A stretch of DNA of 64,000 bases from Methanomassiliicoccales archaeon RumEn M2 (GTDB taxonomy: Archaea; Thermoplasmatota; Thermoplasmata; Methanomassiliicoccales; Methanomethylophilaceae). Positions 1 through 8,303 of this stretch are shown here, piece after piece (position 1 is the first letter of the stretch; the number at the start of each line of letters is the position of its first letter). The DNA lies in NCBI GenBank assembly GCA_001421175.1, contig LJKL01000009.1:62001-126000 (forward strand). Reading direction: 5' to 3'. The notes under the pieces were generated by a model. That model did no database searches, had not been told where the DNA came from, and saw only the letters and a program-made list of their open reading frames with translations. The translations under genes and the position numbers were made by a program.

Positions 1-1
1 T

Positions 2-115
2 CCGGAAAGGGTGCTGACGAGGTATACCCATCAGGACTGGACCAGGAACGGCCAGCCGGAGGAAGGGGACGGGATGATGGTATTCCGTTCTGTGATGAAG
101 AAGCTGACTAAGTGA
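2..115 (+). CDS. 3' end of an unrecognised gene cut by the left edge
   Basis: An open frame enters from the left edge and ends at TGA 113-115. The last residues read MVFRSVMKKLTK. It stops directly against the stop codon of the opposite-strand riboflavin kinase gene, as expected for two convergent genes. A second frame is also open until TAA 109-111, so the frame choice rests on the tight convergent spacing and the basic C-terminus. I do not recognise the product. Confidence 0.3.
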   Translation, partial: PERVLTRYTHQDWTRNGQPEEGDGMMVFRSVMKKLTK

Positions 116-772
116 TCAGATCTCCACGCGGACGTCCACCCTGTCGCCGTCGTTGATGCTCAGCGTACGCCTCAGATGGTACTGGCAAACTATCTCGATG
201 ATGTCCCTGTAGTGGGACCTCTCGGGTACGACGATGGCGCAGTCAACGTTCCTTATCTTCGCTTTGTAGGCGGTGACGCCGCCGAAGCTGCGCCCGTCCT
301 TGTTGAATCCCTCTATCGTGTGGCCCGAGGTTCCCTTGATCAGGTCGAGCTTGCCGATGTCCTCCTTGTCCACATGGACATTGAGGGTGCCCTCATAGGG
401 CTTGAAACCGAGAACGTTGTTGAATTGCTCCATGTAATCGTTCTGGCATATGTAGTACCCGCCCTCCCCCATGCCGCTCTTGACGGTGCCGTGAAGGACG
501 ATGTGGTCGGAAAGCTCGAATATGCGGCGGTACTCGTTGTACTCCTTCTTCAATTCCTCGATGCCCTCCTGTGTCAGCTTTATCCTCTGCTTCCTGGCTC
601 CCAGGTCCCTGGTTATGTATTTCCTCTCCAGTAGTTCCAAGATCCTCTTGGATGCGGACTGCTGGCTCATCTCCAATGCTTCGCCCAGTTCCCGAGAGGA
701 GACGGCTATGTAATCGTCCATCCCTCCCAAGAGAGCAATCTTCCTGAGGGCGAAAGTATACTTCTCATCCAT
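116..772 (-). CDS. ribK: CTP-dependent riboflavin kinase with N-terminal HTH domain
   Basis: This 218-aa protein makes FMN from riboflavin, using CTP as phosphate donor in the characterised archaeal family (DUF120). Residues 1-80 form a winged HTH of MarR type (AVSSRELGEALEMSQQSASK). Residues 90-218 are the kinase domain, with the Gly-rich SGMGEGGYY start, the YEGTLNVHV strand and a Gly-rich GTSGHTIEGF loop. Some archaeal RibK proteins carry the same HTH fusion, so the protein may also sense flavin and regulate transcription. That regulatory role is inference. A Shine-Dalgarno-like GAGGTGG lies about 7 bases before the ATG, and a TATA-like element at 809-816 sits upstream. A second riboflavin-pathway gene is at 35784-36395. 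Confidence 0.93.
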   Translation of the reverse strand: MDEKYTFALRKIALLGGMDDYIAVSSRELGEALEMSQQSASKRILELLERKYITRDLGARKQRIKLTQEGIEELKKEYNEYRRIFELSDHIVLHGTVKSGMGEGGYYICQNDYMEQFNNVLGFKPYEGTLNVHVDKEDIGKLDLIKGTSGHTIEGFNKDGRSFGGVTAYKAKIRNVDCAIVVPERSHYRDIIEIVCQYHLRRTLSINDGDRVDVRVEI

Positions 773-808
773 CTGGGAACCACCTCTCTACAGATTGGTT
801 AATGGGTA

Positions 809-816
809 GATAAAAG
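809..816 (-). promoter_or_regulatory. TATA box of ribK
   Basis: On the minus strand this reads CTTTTATC, about 37 bases before the ribK ATG. This leaves a short leader carrying the GAGGTGG ribosome site. Confidence 0.45.
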
Positions 817-835
817 TTTGAGTTTGTAAGGGTTT

Positions 836-1204
836 TCATATCCTGTCGGCCTGGATCCATCTGGCGGTACCGGAAGACGATATCGATGCGAGAACTGCTG
901 CGGCGAGCAATATCAGGACTGCACCAAGGTAGAGGTCCATGGTCCCGTATATCGTGCCGAACGTCAATACGGCTATGTTGAGGAAGGAAACGAAGATCAT
1001 TACACCCCCCTTCATGCCGCCGTTGACGTTGAGCGCCCCGCTGACAGCGAAGAACAGAACGGCGGACAGAAGGGGAAGCCCGATCTCCACCATCACATTG
1101 ATGCTGCCTGCATCGAAAGTCAGTGCGGTTCCGATTATGCAGATGATCCCGCCAAGGATAGCCAGGGTCTTTCCTGCTGATACTATAGTGGGTTTGTCTG
1201 TCAT
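836..1204 (-). CDS. small membrane protein, four predicted helices
   Basis: This 122-aa protein has four hydrophobic segments (about residues 12-32, 38-60, 65-88 and 92-112), a short charged N-terminus and a basic tail. No catalytic motif is visible and I do not recognise the family. It follows another membrane protein gene on the same strand with a 48-base gap, so the two are probably co-transcribed and may act together. The minus strand contains a longer overlapping frame (765-1586), but its Arg/Cys/His-rich translation looks like a shadow. Confidence 0.7.
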   Translation of the reverse strand: MTDKPTIVSAGKTLAILGGIICIIGTALTFDAGSINVMVEIGLPLLSAVLFFAVSGALNVNGGMKGGVMIFVSFLNIAVLTFGTIYGTMDLYLGAVLILLAAAVLASISSSGTARWIQADRI

Positions 1205-1252
1205 TAGAACACCTTTGGGTGGGATAGCTCTTCTTACTTATTAAAGTGGGTG

Positions 1253-1819
1253 TCATTCGGATAGGAATTTCAGGCCCTGGATTATCAGCCACGCCGAGAA
1301 TCCGTAGGTGGCGGGAACCCAGAATCCCGAGATCCCGTTGATTATGAGCAATGCGAGAAGCGCGAGGATCAGCACAAGGGATATGCCCCCGGCGAGGAAC
1401 CTCTCCTCGATCCAGTCGTTGGCATTCATAAGCGATATGCCCAGCAGTATACAGAGGGCCATGGCCTCCATGAGCATCCCGTGCGAATCCCAACCGCTTA
1501 CGAAGAAGGTGATATTCATGGATATCAGTCCCGCGATCAGGAACAGCACACCGGCGGCAGAAAGGACATCCCTCCTTCTCAGCCATATGAGATCGACGCC
1601 GAAGATGGCCACCAGAGTTCCGCTGATGGTGAGTCCGATGCTGAAGACCTTCTCGTATATCGTTTCGCAGTTCAGATAAGGTATGAAAGATTGCTGGTTG
1701 AGCACCCAGCCAGGTTCCGTGCTCCCGAAGAGCACCACCGCAGAGAGAATGATCCCCGCTGCAAGGGCCAATAGTCCCGTCAGTCTGTCTTTCCGTTCTG
1801 CCCGCACTTCGGCTGACAT
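1253..1819 (-). CDS. polytopic membrane protein, about six helices
   Basis: This 188-aa integral membrane protein has a charged N-terminus followed by roughly six hydrophobic segments. A short extracytoplasmic-looking loop containing one Cys (PYLNCETIYE) lies between helices 1 and 2. It is the first gene of a two-gene minus-strand unit with the 122-aa protein downstream. The ATG lies about 25-30 bases from a TATA-like element at 1844-1852, so the transcript is probably leaderless. Family and function are unknown to me. Confidence 0.72.
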   Translation of the reverse strand: MSAEVRAERKDRLTGLLALAAGIILSAVVLFGSTEPGWVLNQQSFIPYLNCETIYEKVFSIGLTISGTLVAIFGVDLIWLRRRDVLSAAGVLFLIAGLISMNITFFVSGWDSHGMLMEAMALCILLGISLMNANDWIEERFLAGGISLVLILALLALLIINGISGFWVPATYGFSAWLIIQGLKFLSE

Positions 1820-1843
1820 GATTTATTTAACTCCGTTGATCCC

Positions 1844-1852
1844 GATATATAC
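1844..1852 (-). promoter_or_regulatory. TATA box for the two membrane-protein genes
   Basis: The stretch GATATATAC is centred about 29 bases before the ATG at 1819. This spacing predicts an essentially leaderless transcript. Confidence 0.5.
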
Positions 1853-1911
1853 TTATCTGATGCGGAGAAGCAGGTTTTTGTATGAATGGAACATTGAAGA
1901 ACCGAGCATAA

Positions 1912-2682
1912 ATGAAGATAATCTATTTCGTCGGCACGGCAGGAAGCGGCAAGAGCACCCTCGTCAGCGCATACCGCTCATGGCTCCTGGAAAGGGGCAT
2001 CGACGTCGCGGTCCTTAACCTGGATCCAGGGGCGGACGCACTGCCCTACGAGGCGGATGTGGACATAAGGGAGTGGGTATCCATGAACGAGGTAATGGAC
2101 GAGTACGCTCTGGGACCGAACGGAGCTCAGGTGGTCGCCGCGGACCTCATGGCCCTGAATGTGAGAAAGCTCACTGAGGCCGTTGACGAGATGAAGAGCA
2201 CATTCCTCCTGGTGGATACACCCGGGCAGCTGGAGCTGTTCGCCTTCAGGGAGTCCTCCAATGTGATAATGGAGGCTCTCGGGAAAGAGAGGTCCATGAC
2301 GGCGTACCTTCTAGATCCCATGCTCTGCAGAAGTCCCAACGGATTCATCTCAACCCTTGTGCTTTCCTCTCTTGTGCAGTTCAGGTTGGGTGTTCCCATG
2401 ATCAACGTACTGACGAAAACGGATACCGTTGACCCGGAGACGGTTGAGAGAATGGTGCTCTGGCACAGTGATGAGTATGCCTTGTACTCCGACCTGTCCG
2501 ATGAGAGCTCAGACCCCAGCACAGTAGTGGGACAGGAACTCTACAAAGCCGTAGAGGGTCTCGGAATGTTCGGGGATGTCCTCGCAGTATCCTCTGAGAC
2601 CGGTGAAGGCATGGACGGGATACACGCCGCCGCAGTACAGACGTTCTTCGGCGGCGATGACCCCGATGCGGATTCAAACTGA
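1912..2682 (+). CDS. GPN-loop GTPase
   Basis: This 256-aa P-loop GTPase belongs to the GPN/XAB1 family, whose eukaryotic members help assemble RNA polymerase II. The archaeal role is less clear. Visible motifs are the Walker A GTAGSGKST (residues 8-16), the family-defining GPN at 68-70 (inserted into the dimer partner's active site), the DTPGQLELF switch and the LTKTD base-recognition motif. An acidic tail (GDDPDADSN) closes the protein. It converges with PAN, the two stop codons being two bases apart. The family length is usual. Confidence 0.93.
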   Translation: MKIIYFVGTAGSGKSTLVSAYRSWLLERGIDVAVLNLDPGADALPYEADVDIREWVSMNEVMDEYALGPNGAQVVAADLMALNVRKLTEAVDEMKSTFLLVDTPGQLELFAFRESSNVIMEALGKERSMTAYLLDPMLCRSPNGFISTLVLSSLVQFRLGVPMINVLTKTDTVDPETVERMVLWHSDEYALYSDLSDESSDPSTVVGQELYKAVEGLGMFGDVLAVSSETGEGMDGIHAAAVQTFFGGDDPDADSN

Positions 2683-2684
2683 GC

Positions 2685-3902
2685 TCATCCGAACATCAGG
2701 GCCGGAACAGGTTTCATCTTGTTCCTTCCTGCCTCGAGCACCTTTATCTTCGCGTCGAGGAAGTCGTTCATCGTTACAGTGTCCCTGTTGTCCCTTATAG
2801 CCAGCATCCCGGCTTCCGTGCAGATGGATTTTATCTCCGCTCCGGATGCGCCTTCGGTGAGCTCCGCCATCTTCCTGGGCACAACCGTATCATCCAGGTT
2901 CATCCTGGACGTGTGTATCCTGAAGATCTCGGTGCGGCCGTCGATGTCCGGGAGGCCTATGTCTATTATGCGGTCGAACCTGCCGGGGCGAAGCAGAGCA
3001 TCGTCCAGTATGTCCGGGCGGTTCGTGGCCCCTATGATCTTGACCTCGCTCAGGGGGGAGAATCCGTCCAGCTCCGCCAGGAGCTGCATCAGGGTCCTCT
3101 GGACCTCGCGGTCGCCCGAGGTGGATACGTCAAGTCTCTTGGCCCCGACGGAATCCAGCTCATCTATGAATATTATGCTGGGCGCCTTCTCCTTGGCAAG
3201 CTCGAACAGCTCGCGGACAAGCCTGGCACCCTCTCCGATGTACTTCTGCACCAGTTCGGAACCCACCAGCCTTATGAATGATGCCTGAGTGGCATTGGCG
3301 ACGGCTTTGGCCATCAGCGTCTTCCCGGTTCCCGGGGGACCCACCAGCAGAACGCCCTTCGGCGGCTCGATGCCCACCTTGGCATAGAGCTCCGGCCTGA
3401 GGAGGGGGTCCTCCACAGCTTCCCTGAGCTCCAGCATCTGCTGTTTCAGTCCGCCTATGTCATCATAGGTTATGTCCGGCTTGTCCAGTATCTCGGCCCC
3501 GGTGACTATGGGGTCCAGAGGCGACGGCAGCACGCTCATGACGGCCAGTGTCTGCTTGTTGAGGGATACTCTGGACCCGGGGATCAGGTTCTCCACCGGG
3601 CAGTACTCTGAAACGGAGACGATGAAATCGGGTCCGGTGGAGCTCTTGACTACCACGCGGCCGTCCGGCAGAAGGTCCCTCAGAGTCCCTACTATAAGCG
3701 GAGGGCTCTTCAGTCTCTCCATTTCCGCTCTGAGCCTTGTGAGGTCCTTCTGAAGTCTGAAGAGCTCGCTCTCTGAGTAGCGTTTCTCGTTCTCGACGTT
3801 CTGAAGATCCTCCATGAGCCTTACGTTGCGCTCCTCCAAGAGGCTTATCTTGGACTTAAGCTCGGAGGCCAACTCCTTGTTCTGTGAGTTTTCCATCTCC
3901 AT
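2685..3902 (-). CDS. pan: proteasome-activating nucleotidase (AAA+ unfoldase)
   Basis: PAN forms the hexameric ATPase ring that unfolds substrates and feeds them into the 20S proteasome. The 405-aa reading shows an N-terminal coiled coil (about 8-60), an OB domain (LIVGTLRDLLPDGRVVV and following) and the AAA+ module with GPPGTGKT, FIDELDSVGAKR and the arginine-finger region RPGRFDR. The frame is open a further 33 codons upstream, but ATG 3902 is preceded by GAGGGAGAG and starts where family members start. The C-terminus reads PALMFG, so the HbYX motif that docks into the 20S alpha ring appears as Met-Phe-Gly, not hydrophobic-Tyr-X. Thermoplasma itself lacks PAN. Confidence 0.95.
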   Translation of the reverse strand: MEMENSQNKELASELKSKISLLEERNVRLMEDLQNVENEKRYSESELFRLQKDLTRLRAEMERLKSPPLIVGTLRDLLPDGRVVVKSSTGPDFIVSVSEYCPVENLIPGSRVSLNKQTLAVMSVLPSPLDPIVTGAEILDKPDITYDDIGGLKQQMLELREAVEDPLLRPELYAKVGIEPPKGVLLVGPPGTGKTLMAKAVANATQASFIRLVGSELVQKYIGEGARLVRELFELAKEKAPSIIFIDELDSVGAKRLDVSTSGDREVQRTLMQLLAELDGFSPLSEVKIIGATNRPDILDDALLRPGRFDRIIDIGLPDIDGRTEIFRIHTSRMNLDDTVVPRKMAELTEGASGAEIKSICTEAGMLAIRDNRDTVTMNDFLDAKIKVLEAGRNKMKPVPALMFG

Positions 3903-4002
3903 TCTCTCTCCCTCATCAATATTGCGCCTTGTTTTATTACCTTTCGTATGATTAATGGATATCATGTAGGTGGATAAAGGTCTCGGAGAGGGCCTCGTCA
4001 TG

Positions 4003-4015
4003 TTTAATTATATAT
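4003..4015 (+). promoter_or_regulatory. TATA box of the MBF1 gene
   Basis: TTTAATTATATAT ends 20 bases before ATG 4036. The predicted transcription start falls almost on that ATG, which argues for a leaderless mRNA and against the upstream ATGs. Confidence 0.6.
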
Positions 4016-4035
4016 CCGTCGTTGGGATGGAACAT

Positions 4036-4527
4036 ATGATCTGTGAAATGTGCGGCAAGGATGTGCCGACGACAAAGCCCGTGTTCATAGAGAGGACCAA
4101 GCTGAACCTGTGCGGAGCCTGTGCCAGGTTCGGGGATGAGCAGAGGGAGTCCAAGGGAGTGGCCCAGAAGGGCCCGAGCGCACAGGCCATAGAGCAAAGG
4201 CTGCAGTCCCGCGAGAGGAGGATGCAGACCAGGGATATCTACTCGGGGAAGGAGAGCCGGCACCTGATGGACGAATACGGAGAGGCCATAAGGACAGCCC
4301 GTATGAGGAAGGGACTGAGCCAGGAGGATTTCGCCGCATCCATTGGGATAAAGAAGGGGATGCTGTCCAAGATAGAGGCCAACGACCTGATACCGGAGGA
4401 TAAGCTGGTGGCGAGGATCGAGAAGGCCCTGGGCATATCGCTGATGGAGGAAGTGGCATACTCCGGCGGCACCCAGAGCGGGTCATCGGGCAAGATGACC
4501 CTTCAGGATTTCATAAGGAGAGAATGA
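4036..4527 (+). CDS. mbf1: multiprotein bridging factor 1-like transcription factor
   Basis: This protein of about 163 aa has an N-terminal zinc ribbon (CEMCG, then CGAC about 25 residues on), a charged linker and a C-terminal Cro/XRE-type HTH (ARMRKGLSQEDFAASIGIKKGMLSKIE). This is the archaeal MBF1 architecture. MBF1 binds TBP and connects regulators to the basal machinery in eukaryotes, and in archaea it associates with the translation apparatus. I take ATG 4036 (MICEMCGKD) because the TATA spacing and family N-terminus agree. ATG 4027 is possible. It is divergent from pan and convergent with the DUF2240 gene, with abutting stop codons. Confidence 0.9.
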   Translation: MICEMCGKDVPTTKPVFIERTKLNLCGACARFGDEQRESKGVAQKGPSAQAIEQRLQSRERRMQTRDIYSGKESRHLMDEYGEAIRTARMRKGLSQEDFAASIGIKKGMLSKIEANDLIPEDKLVARIEKALGISLMEEVAYSGGTQSGSSGKMTLQDFIRRE

Positions 4528-5070
4528 TCATTCCCGGGAGATCCCGGAGTAGACCTTCTCAGCTATTTCCGAGATATCGGTCCCGTTGTCCCTGAGGACG
4601 ATCAGGCCCGCGGCCTCGGGGGATATGCCCAGTCTCTTCTGCAAAGCGTTGCTGGCCGAGATGAAATCCTTCTTCCTCATCCCGTGCTTCTCCGCGAAAG
4701 CTATGATCTGGGGAAAATTCATGGAGTCCGTCTCCCTTGAGGGAGCAGCCTTCCTGATGAGATCCGCCGGAGGCCTGTACGCCACGGGGACATCCGCACC
4801 AGCGACGTCGAAGGCCGGTCTTATGAGGTCCCCGTCCCTCTTGACCACCTTGGCAGCCAACAGAGCGGCCAGCAGCTCCTTGGCATCTGAGTAAGGCATC
4901 CACCTGAAGTCCATGGATATGCCCATAAGGAACTCCTTCTCGGTCACGACGCTCTTGCCTTTGTTCCTGAAGAACGCCGCCGCGCAGAGCATAGGTTCAT
5001 CTGTCACAAGCTCTTCATGGAGCCAGCCTCTATATTTCCTTTTCACTCCTAGCAGCGGGGAAGCGGTCAA
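4528..5070 (-). CDS. DUF2240 family protein
   Basis: This 180-aa soluble protein matches my recollection of the archaeal DUF2240 family. The N-terminal half ([20 protein letters not shown], then a region on choosing or losing a [10 protein letters not shown] helix) looks like a winged-helix arrangement. The C-terminal half ([20 protein letters not shown]) resembles a helical RNA- or DNA-binding unit. No catalytic residues are evident and the function is unknown. It is transcribed away from rpoK and converges with MBF1. Confidence 0.7.
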   Translation of the reverse strand: MTASPLLGVKRKYRGWLHEELVTDEPMLCAAAFFRNKGKSVVTEKEFLMGISMDFRWMPYSDAKELLAALLAAKVVKRDGDLIRPAFDVAGADVPVAYRPPADLIRKAAPSRETDSMNFPQIIAFAEKHGMRKKDFISASNALQKRLGISPEAAGLIVLRDNGTDISEIAEKVYSGISRE

Positions 5071-5081
5071 TCTCCAAAACC

Positions 5082-5089
5082 TTTATAAT
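5082..5089 (+). promoter_or_regulatory. TATA box of the rpoK-rpsB transcript
   Basis: TTTATAAT lies 40 bases before the rpoK ATG. The short leader contains the ribosome site GAAGGTGAG at 5117-5125. Confidence 0.55.
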
Positions 5090-5128
5090 CATCATCCTAA
5101 TACCCAACGTTGCCCTGAAGGTGAGTCT

Positions 5129-5299
5129 ATGAAATATACAAGATTTGAGAAGGCGAGGATTATTGGTGCCAGAGCTCTCCAGATCTCATATGGCGCTCCG
5201 GTCCTAACAGAGTACCCGGAGAACATGATCGACCCCATAGACGTGGCTCTCTTGGAGTATGAAGAGGACCTTATACCGATAACCGTAGTCAGGGACTGA
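5129..5299 (+). CDS. rpoK: DNA-directed RNA polymerase subunit K (Rpb6 homologue)
   Basis: This 56-aa subunit clamps the large RNA polymerase subunit and promotes enzyme assembly. The sequence has the family core [21 protein letters not shown] and the acidic segment [22 protein letters not shown], which reaches the usual C-terminus. ATG 5129 has a GAAGGTGAG ribosome site. A longer in-frame extension from 4913 overlaps the divergent gene and is not used. rpsB follows after 14 bases, so both are probably in one operon, an arrangement common in archaea. Confidence 0.95.
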   Translation: MKYTRFEKARIIGARALQISYGAPVLTEYPENMIDPIDVALLEYEEDLIPITVVRD

Positions 5300-5313
5300 A
5301 CTGAGGATTACAC

Positions 5314-5925
5314 ATGAGTGAAGCGGAGAACAACGATTTACTGATCGCCGAGGACATCTATCTTACGTCCGGCGTGCACATCGGCACACAGCAGAAAAGC
5401 GCCGATATGAAGGATTTCATATACAAGGTCAGACAGGACGGCCTTTACGTTCTTGACGTGAAGAAGACCGACGAGAGGATAAGGTTCGCAGCGAACTTCC
5501 TCTCCCGCTTCGACCCCAAGAAGATCCTGGTGGTCTCTTCCAGGCAGTACGGGCAGAAACCCGCCAGGGAGTTCTCCAAATCGATCGGCGCACCCGCTTC
5601 CGCAGGCCGTTTCGTCCCCGGGACACTCACCAATCCGATAAGCAAAGACTTCATCGAGCCCGAGGTCCTCCTGTGCACCGATCCCGCCGCTGACAAGCAG
5701 GCGCTGAAAGAGGCACTGAATGTGGGGATCCCGATCATCGCAATGTGCGATGCCAACAACGAGACCAGGAACGTCGACCTCGTAATACCCACCAACAACA
5801 AGGGAAGGGCTGCGCTGGCGTGCGTGTACTGGCTCTTGGCCAGGGAGGTCCTTGTCGCAAGGGGCGACCTTAAGGACCCGGAAGATTTCGCCTTCACCAT
5901 CGAGGATTTCGAGGCAAGGCTCTAA
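5314..5925 (+). CDS. rpsB: 30S ribosomal protein S2 (uS2)
   Basis: This 203-aa protein has the full archaeal uS2 fold: the [16 protein letters not shown] start, [29 protein letters not shown] and the [20 protein letters not shown] core. Length and motif order match the archaeal/eukaryotic SA family. It lies 14 bases after rpoK and just before the MEMO gene, a neighbourhood seen in other archaea (rpoN/rpoK-eno-rpsB-memo type operons). No enolase gene is present between them here. Confidence 0.96.
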   Translation: MSEAENNDLLIAEDIYLTSGVHIGTQQKSADMKDFIYKVRQDGLYVLDVKKTDERIRFAANFLSRFDPKKILVVSSRQYGQKPAREFSKSIGAPASAGRFVPGTLTNPISKDFIEPEVLLCTDPAADKQALKEALNVGIPIIAMCDANNETRNVDLVIPTNNKGRAALACVYWLLAREVLVARGDLKDPEDFAFTIEDFEARL

Positions 5926-5958
5926 AACTATTTCCCCTCCAAACAACTTACTCTTTTC

Positions 5959-6774
5959 ATGAGATATCCCGCAGTCGCAGGCAAATTCTATCCCCTCGAC
6001 AGGGACGCCCTTGCCGCGGAGCTCAATTGGTGCTTCTCGGGCAAGCAGGGACCGGGGCTTCCGGGGAAGTCCTCCGGGAAGAGGAGCATATCCGCCATAA
6101 TGGCGCCTCACGCAGGCTACAGGGCATCCGGGATGAATGCCGCCTATGCATACAAAGCGGTGGCGGAGGACGGGCTGCCCGAGGCCTATGTCGTGATAGG
6201 TCCGGATCATCACGGAGTGCCCTTCGATTACGTTATGTGCGGGGACCCGTACGTCACACCTTTGGGCGAATGCAGGATACATGAGAAGATAGCGGGCAGG
6301 CTTTCAGAGCTCATACCGAACAGCCCCAATGCCCATATGAGAGAGCATTCCGTCGAGGTCCAGGTCCCGTTCATACAATTCATAGACCCGGATGCGAGGA
6401 TAGTGCCGGTGATCATGAGGAGGCAGGACCCCGTCTCCGCGGAGCGCCTCGCATCTGCGATCAGGAGGGCATGCGAAGGCCATGATGTCATCATCGTCGC
6501 ATCATCGGACCTCTCCCATTACGTTCCGAGACAGGAGGCGGCCCGGCTCGACGGGATCATATTGGATGACATTTTGGCACTGAACATCCGGTCCATGTAC
6601 GGGCACATAAGCGATCTGCGCATATCCGCATGCGGATACGGCCCCGTGGCAGCGGCCATATCCGCTGCAAGGCCATCGTCGGCAGAGCTCCTCAGGTATT
6701 CGGATTCATGGGATTCCCTGGGATATGACCCGACGGCAGTCGTCGGATACGGTTCCGTGGCATTCAGGAGATGA
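5959..6774 (+). CDS. MEMO1 family protein
   Basis: This 271-aa protein belongs to the MEMO family, which is related to class III extradiol dioxygenases and usually lies next to rpsB in archaea. Characteristic pieces are MRYPAVAGKFYP, APHAGYRASG, the VVIGPDHHG loop, the EHSVEVQVPFIQ segment and ASSDLSHYVP. The His residues of these loops would form the metal site. The physiological reaction in archaea is unknown to me; the human protein binds metal and has redox activity. It starts 33 bases after rpsB and is probably in the same transcript. Confidence 0.92.
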   Translation: MRYPAVAGKFYPLDRDALAAELNWCFSGKQGPGLPGKSSGKRSISAIMAPHAGYRASGMNAAYAYKAVAEDGLPEAYVVIGPDHHGVPFDYVMCGDPYVTPLGECRIHEKIAGRLSELIPNSPNAHMREHSVEVQVPFIQFIDPDARIVPVIMRRQDPVSAERLASAIRRACEGHDVIIVASSDLSHYVPRQEAARLDGIILDDILALNIRSMYGHISDLRISACGYGPVAAAISAARPSSAELLRYSDSWDSLGYDPTAVVGYGSVAFRR

Positions 6775-6838
6775 AGCACGGCTGAACTGTGTGGCAAAAC
6801 GATAAACCTATTAAGCAGTGCCATTCATATGTCGTTCC

Positions 6839-7370
6839 ATGGAAAACGAAGCACCGCTTTTCTGCACACAGTGCGGCGCGACGCTTAACGAGTCCGCTAC
6901 CTTTTGCCAGGAATGCGGCACGCCCCGTGAGCGGAACCGTCGCGAGCGGCACGCCCGATCATCAGAACAAGAAAGGCAACGACAACAACAAAGGAAAACT
7001 CATCCTGGTCACAGGCATGCTTGTGGTACTTGCGGGATTCTCCCTGTATTTCGGAGCCATGATGCTCATGGATGCGGTTGCCATTGCCAATGAGGTCATG
7101 AATGATCCGGCCAGTGCCCAGGTGATGATCGACTACGGTATAACCTATGATATGCTCCTGTCCTCAGTCGAGACGGCGGGATATCTGATGATCGCAGTCG
7201 GGGTATTGGCCTTGGTCGATGCGGCCCTGACGTTCACCAAGAGGTTCTGGGCCGTTGCGTTCGTACTCACGATAATCCTGACCGTTCTGATGTTCTGGAC
7301 CCTGATCGGTCTGGTTCTCGGGATAATAGCGATCTATTTCCAGTACACGGCGAAAAGCGAGTTCGCATAA
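6839..7370 (+). CDS. zinc-ribbon membrane protein (reading frame broken by one base)
   Basis: The first part (ATG 6839) encodes a CxxC-x(n)-CxxC zinc ribbon (FCTQCGATL and FCQECGTP). The continuation, with a hydrophilic linker and three or four membrane helices, is in the next frame up to TAA 7368-7370. Removing one C from CCCC at 6923-6926 joins both into one protein of about 176 aa. Two similar ribbon-plus-membrane proteins occur at 52733 and 53198. The ATG sits about 30 bases after a TATA-like AAACCTATTAA, which suggests a leaderless mRNA. Function is unknown; zinc ribbons fused to membrane helices are common in archaea. Confidence 0.7.
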
Positions 7371-7381
7371 CAAGGGAATAT

Positions 7382-7410
7382 ATGCGGGGGGATTCCCCCG
7401 CATTTTTGTT
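7382..7410. terminator. bidirectional hairpin terminator
   Basis: A perfect 9-bp stem (7382-7390 with 7395-7403) closes a GATT loop and is followed by TTTTGTT. It lies between two convergent genes and could terminate both. Confidence 0.7.
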
Positions 7411-7418
7411 TCTCAAGC

Positions 7419-8303
7419 TCAGATGGCTTTGAGGAATCCGACCTTGGGCTCATAGGCCAGGCCGTCATCCATCAGAGCATCGGACGCTTCCTCCACTTCC
7501 TCGGGAGACATACCGTTCTCGGCGGCCTTCTTCAGAATCACATCCATGGATACCCCGAGCTCGCCCATGTCCATCGCTTCCAGGAGGCTGAGCAGGAACT
7601 CCTTGCCTTTGCCCGTATCCTCTCCCAGAACGATCTCGTCCGGTGCGTCGGCGATATCCTCCGGAAGACCCAGATCGATGTTCCTGTCGGGCAGGAGCAT
7701 CCGGAGAGAATTCTGGACCAGCTTCAGGTACTTGGAGCTCTCAGGTATCCCGTAATGCTCCAGAGCGCTGATTATGCCGTCCGCATCCTCCTGGGAGAAA
7801 CCTTTGTTGACGAGGTCCTGCCTCCCGGCGTTCTGCACACGCAGCGCATCCTTCATCCTCACCAGGCGGTCCCAGGTGGACTGGGCGGCTTCCAGGACCC
7901 AGAGGTTCCTGGTTCTCTCGTCGATGTTGGTTACGGTCTCCGGTCTGACGGTGACGAAGACCCTGCCGTCGTCTGCCGTGTAGGTGCGGACCTTCCCGAC
8001 AACCGCGACATAGGAGGGGGCCTCGATATCCGCCATTGACGCGGCGGCGTTGGGCTGGAACCTTCCCACATTTATGAAGAAATTCCCGGAGACATCCTGT
8101 ATCCTCCCTCTCCACATGGGCTCCTCCTCGGTGCCGGTGTTCTCCTTGTCCAGGAGCACCCCTGCGATCAGGATCCTGTTCAGTTTCGCACCCAGAGGGG
8201 TCACCAGGTACGAGGGGGACTTCTCCTCCTCGCTCTTAATCTCCAGGCTGGAGGAGTTCAGCTCCCCGGCGAACACCCTCCAGGCGGTCTCTCTGGCGTT
8301 CAT
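7419..8303 (-). CDS. RPA-associated protein
   Basis: This 294-aa protein has an N-terminal OB-like domain (LNRILIAGVLLDKE, then RIQDVSGNFFINVGRFQP, with a strand-rich region to about 130). A helical C-terminal half contains FSQEDADGIISALEHYGIPE and ends in an SPEEVEEASDALMDDG unit. It matches the archaeal RPA-associated protein family (COG3390), co-encoded with RPA in haloarchaea and methanogens. Its start overlaps the RPA stop by four bases, so the two are translationally coupled and probably form a single-stranded DNA binding complex. The hairpin at 7382 follows its stop. Confidence 0.88.
   Translation of the reverse strand: MNARETAWRVFAGELNSSSLEIKSEEEKSPSYLVTPLGAKLNRILIAGVLLDKENTGTEEEPMWRGRIQDVSGNFFINVGRFQPNAAASMADIEAPSYVAVVGKVRTYTADDGRVFVTVRPETVTNIDERTRNLWVLEAAQSTWDRLVRMKDALRVQNAGRQDLVNKGFSQEDADGIISALEHYGIPESSKYLKLVQNSLRMLLPDRNIDLGLPEDIADAPDEIVLGEDTGKGKEFLLSLLEAMDMGELGVSMDVILKKAAENGMSPEEVEEASDALMDDGLAYEPKVGFLKAI

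Noticed and set aside
765-1586. A 273-codon minus-strand frame
   Set aside because: It overlaps two convincing membrane-protein genes, and its Arg/His/Cys-rich translation has no domain character. It is a shadow frame.
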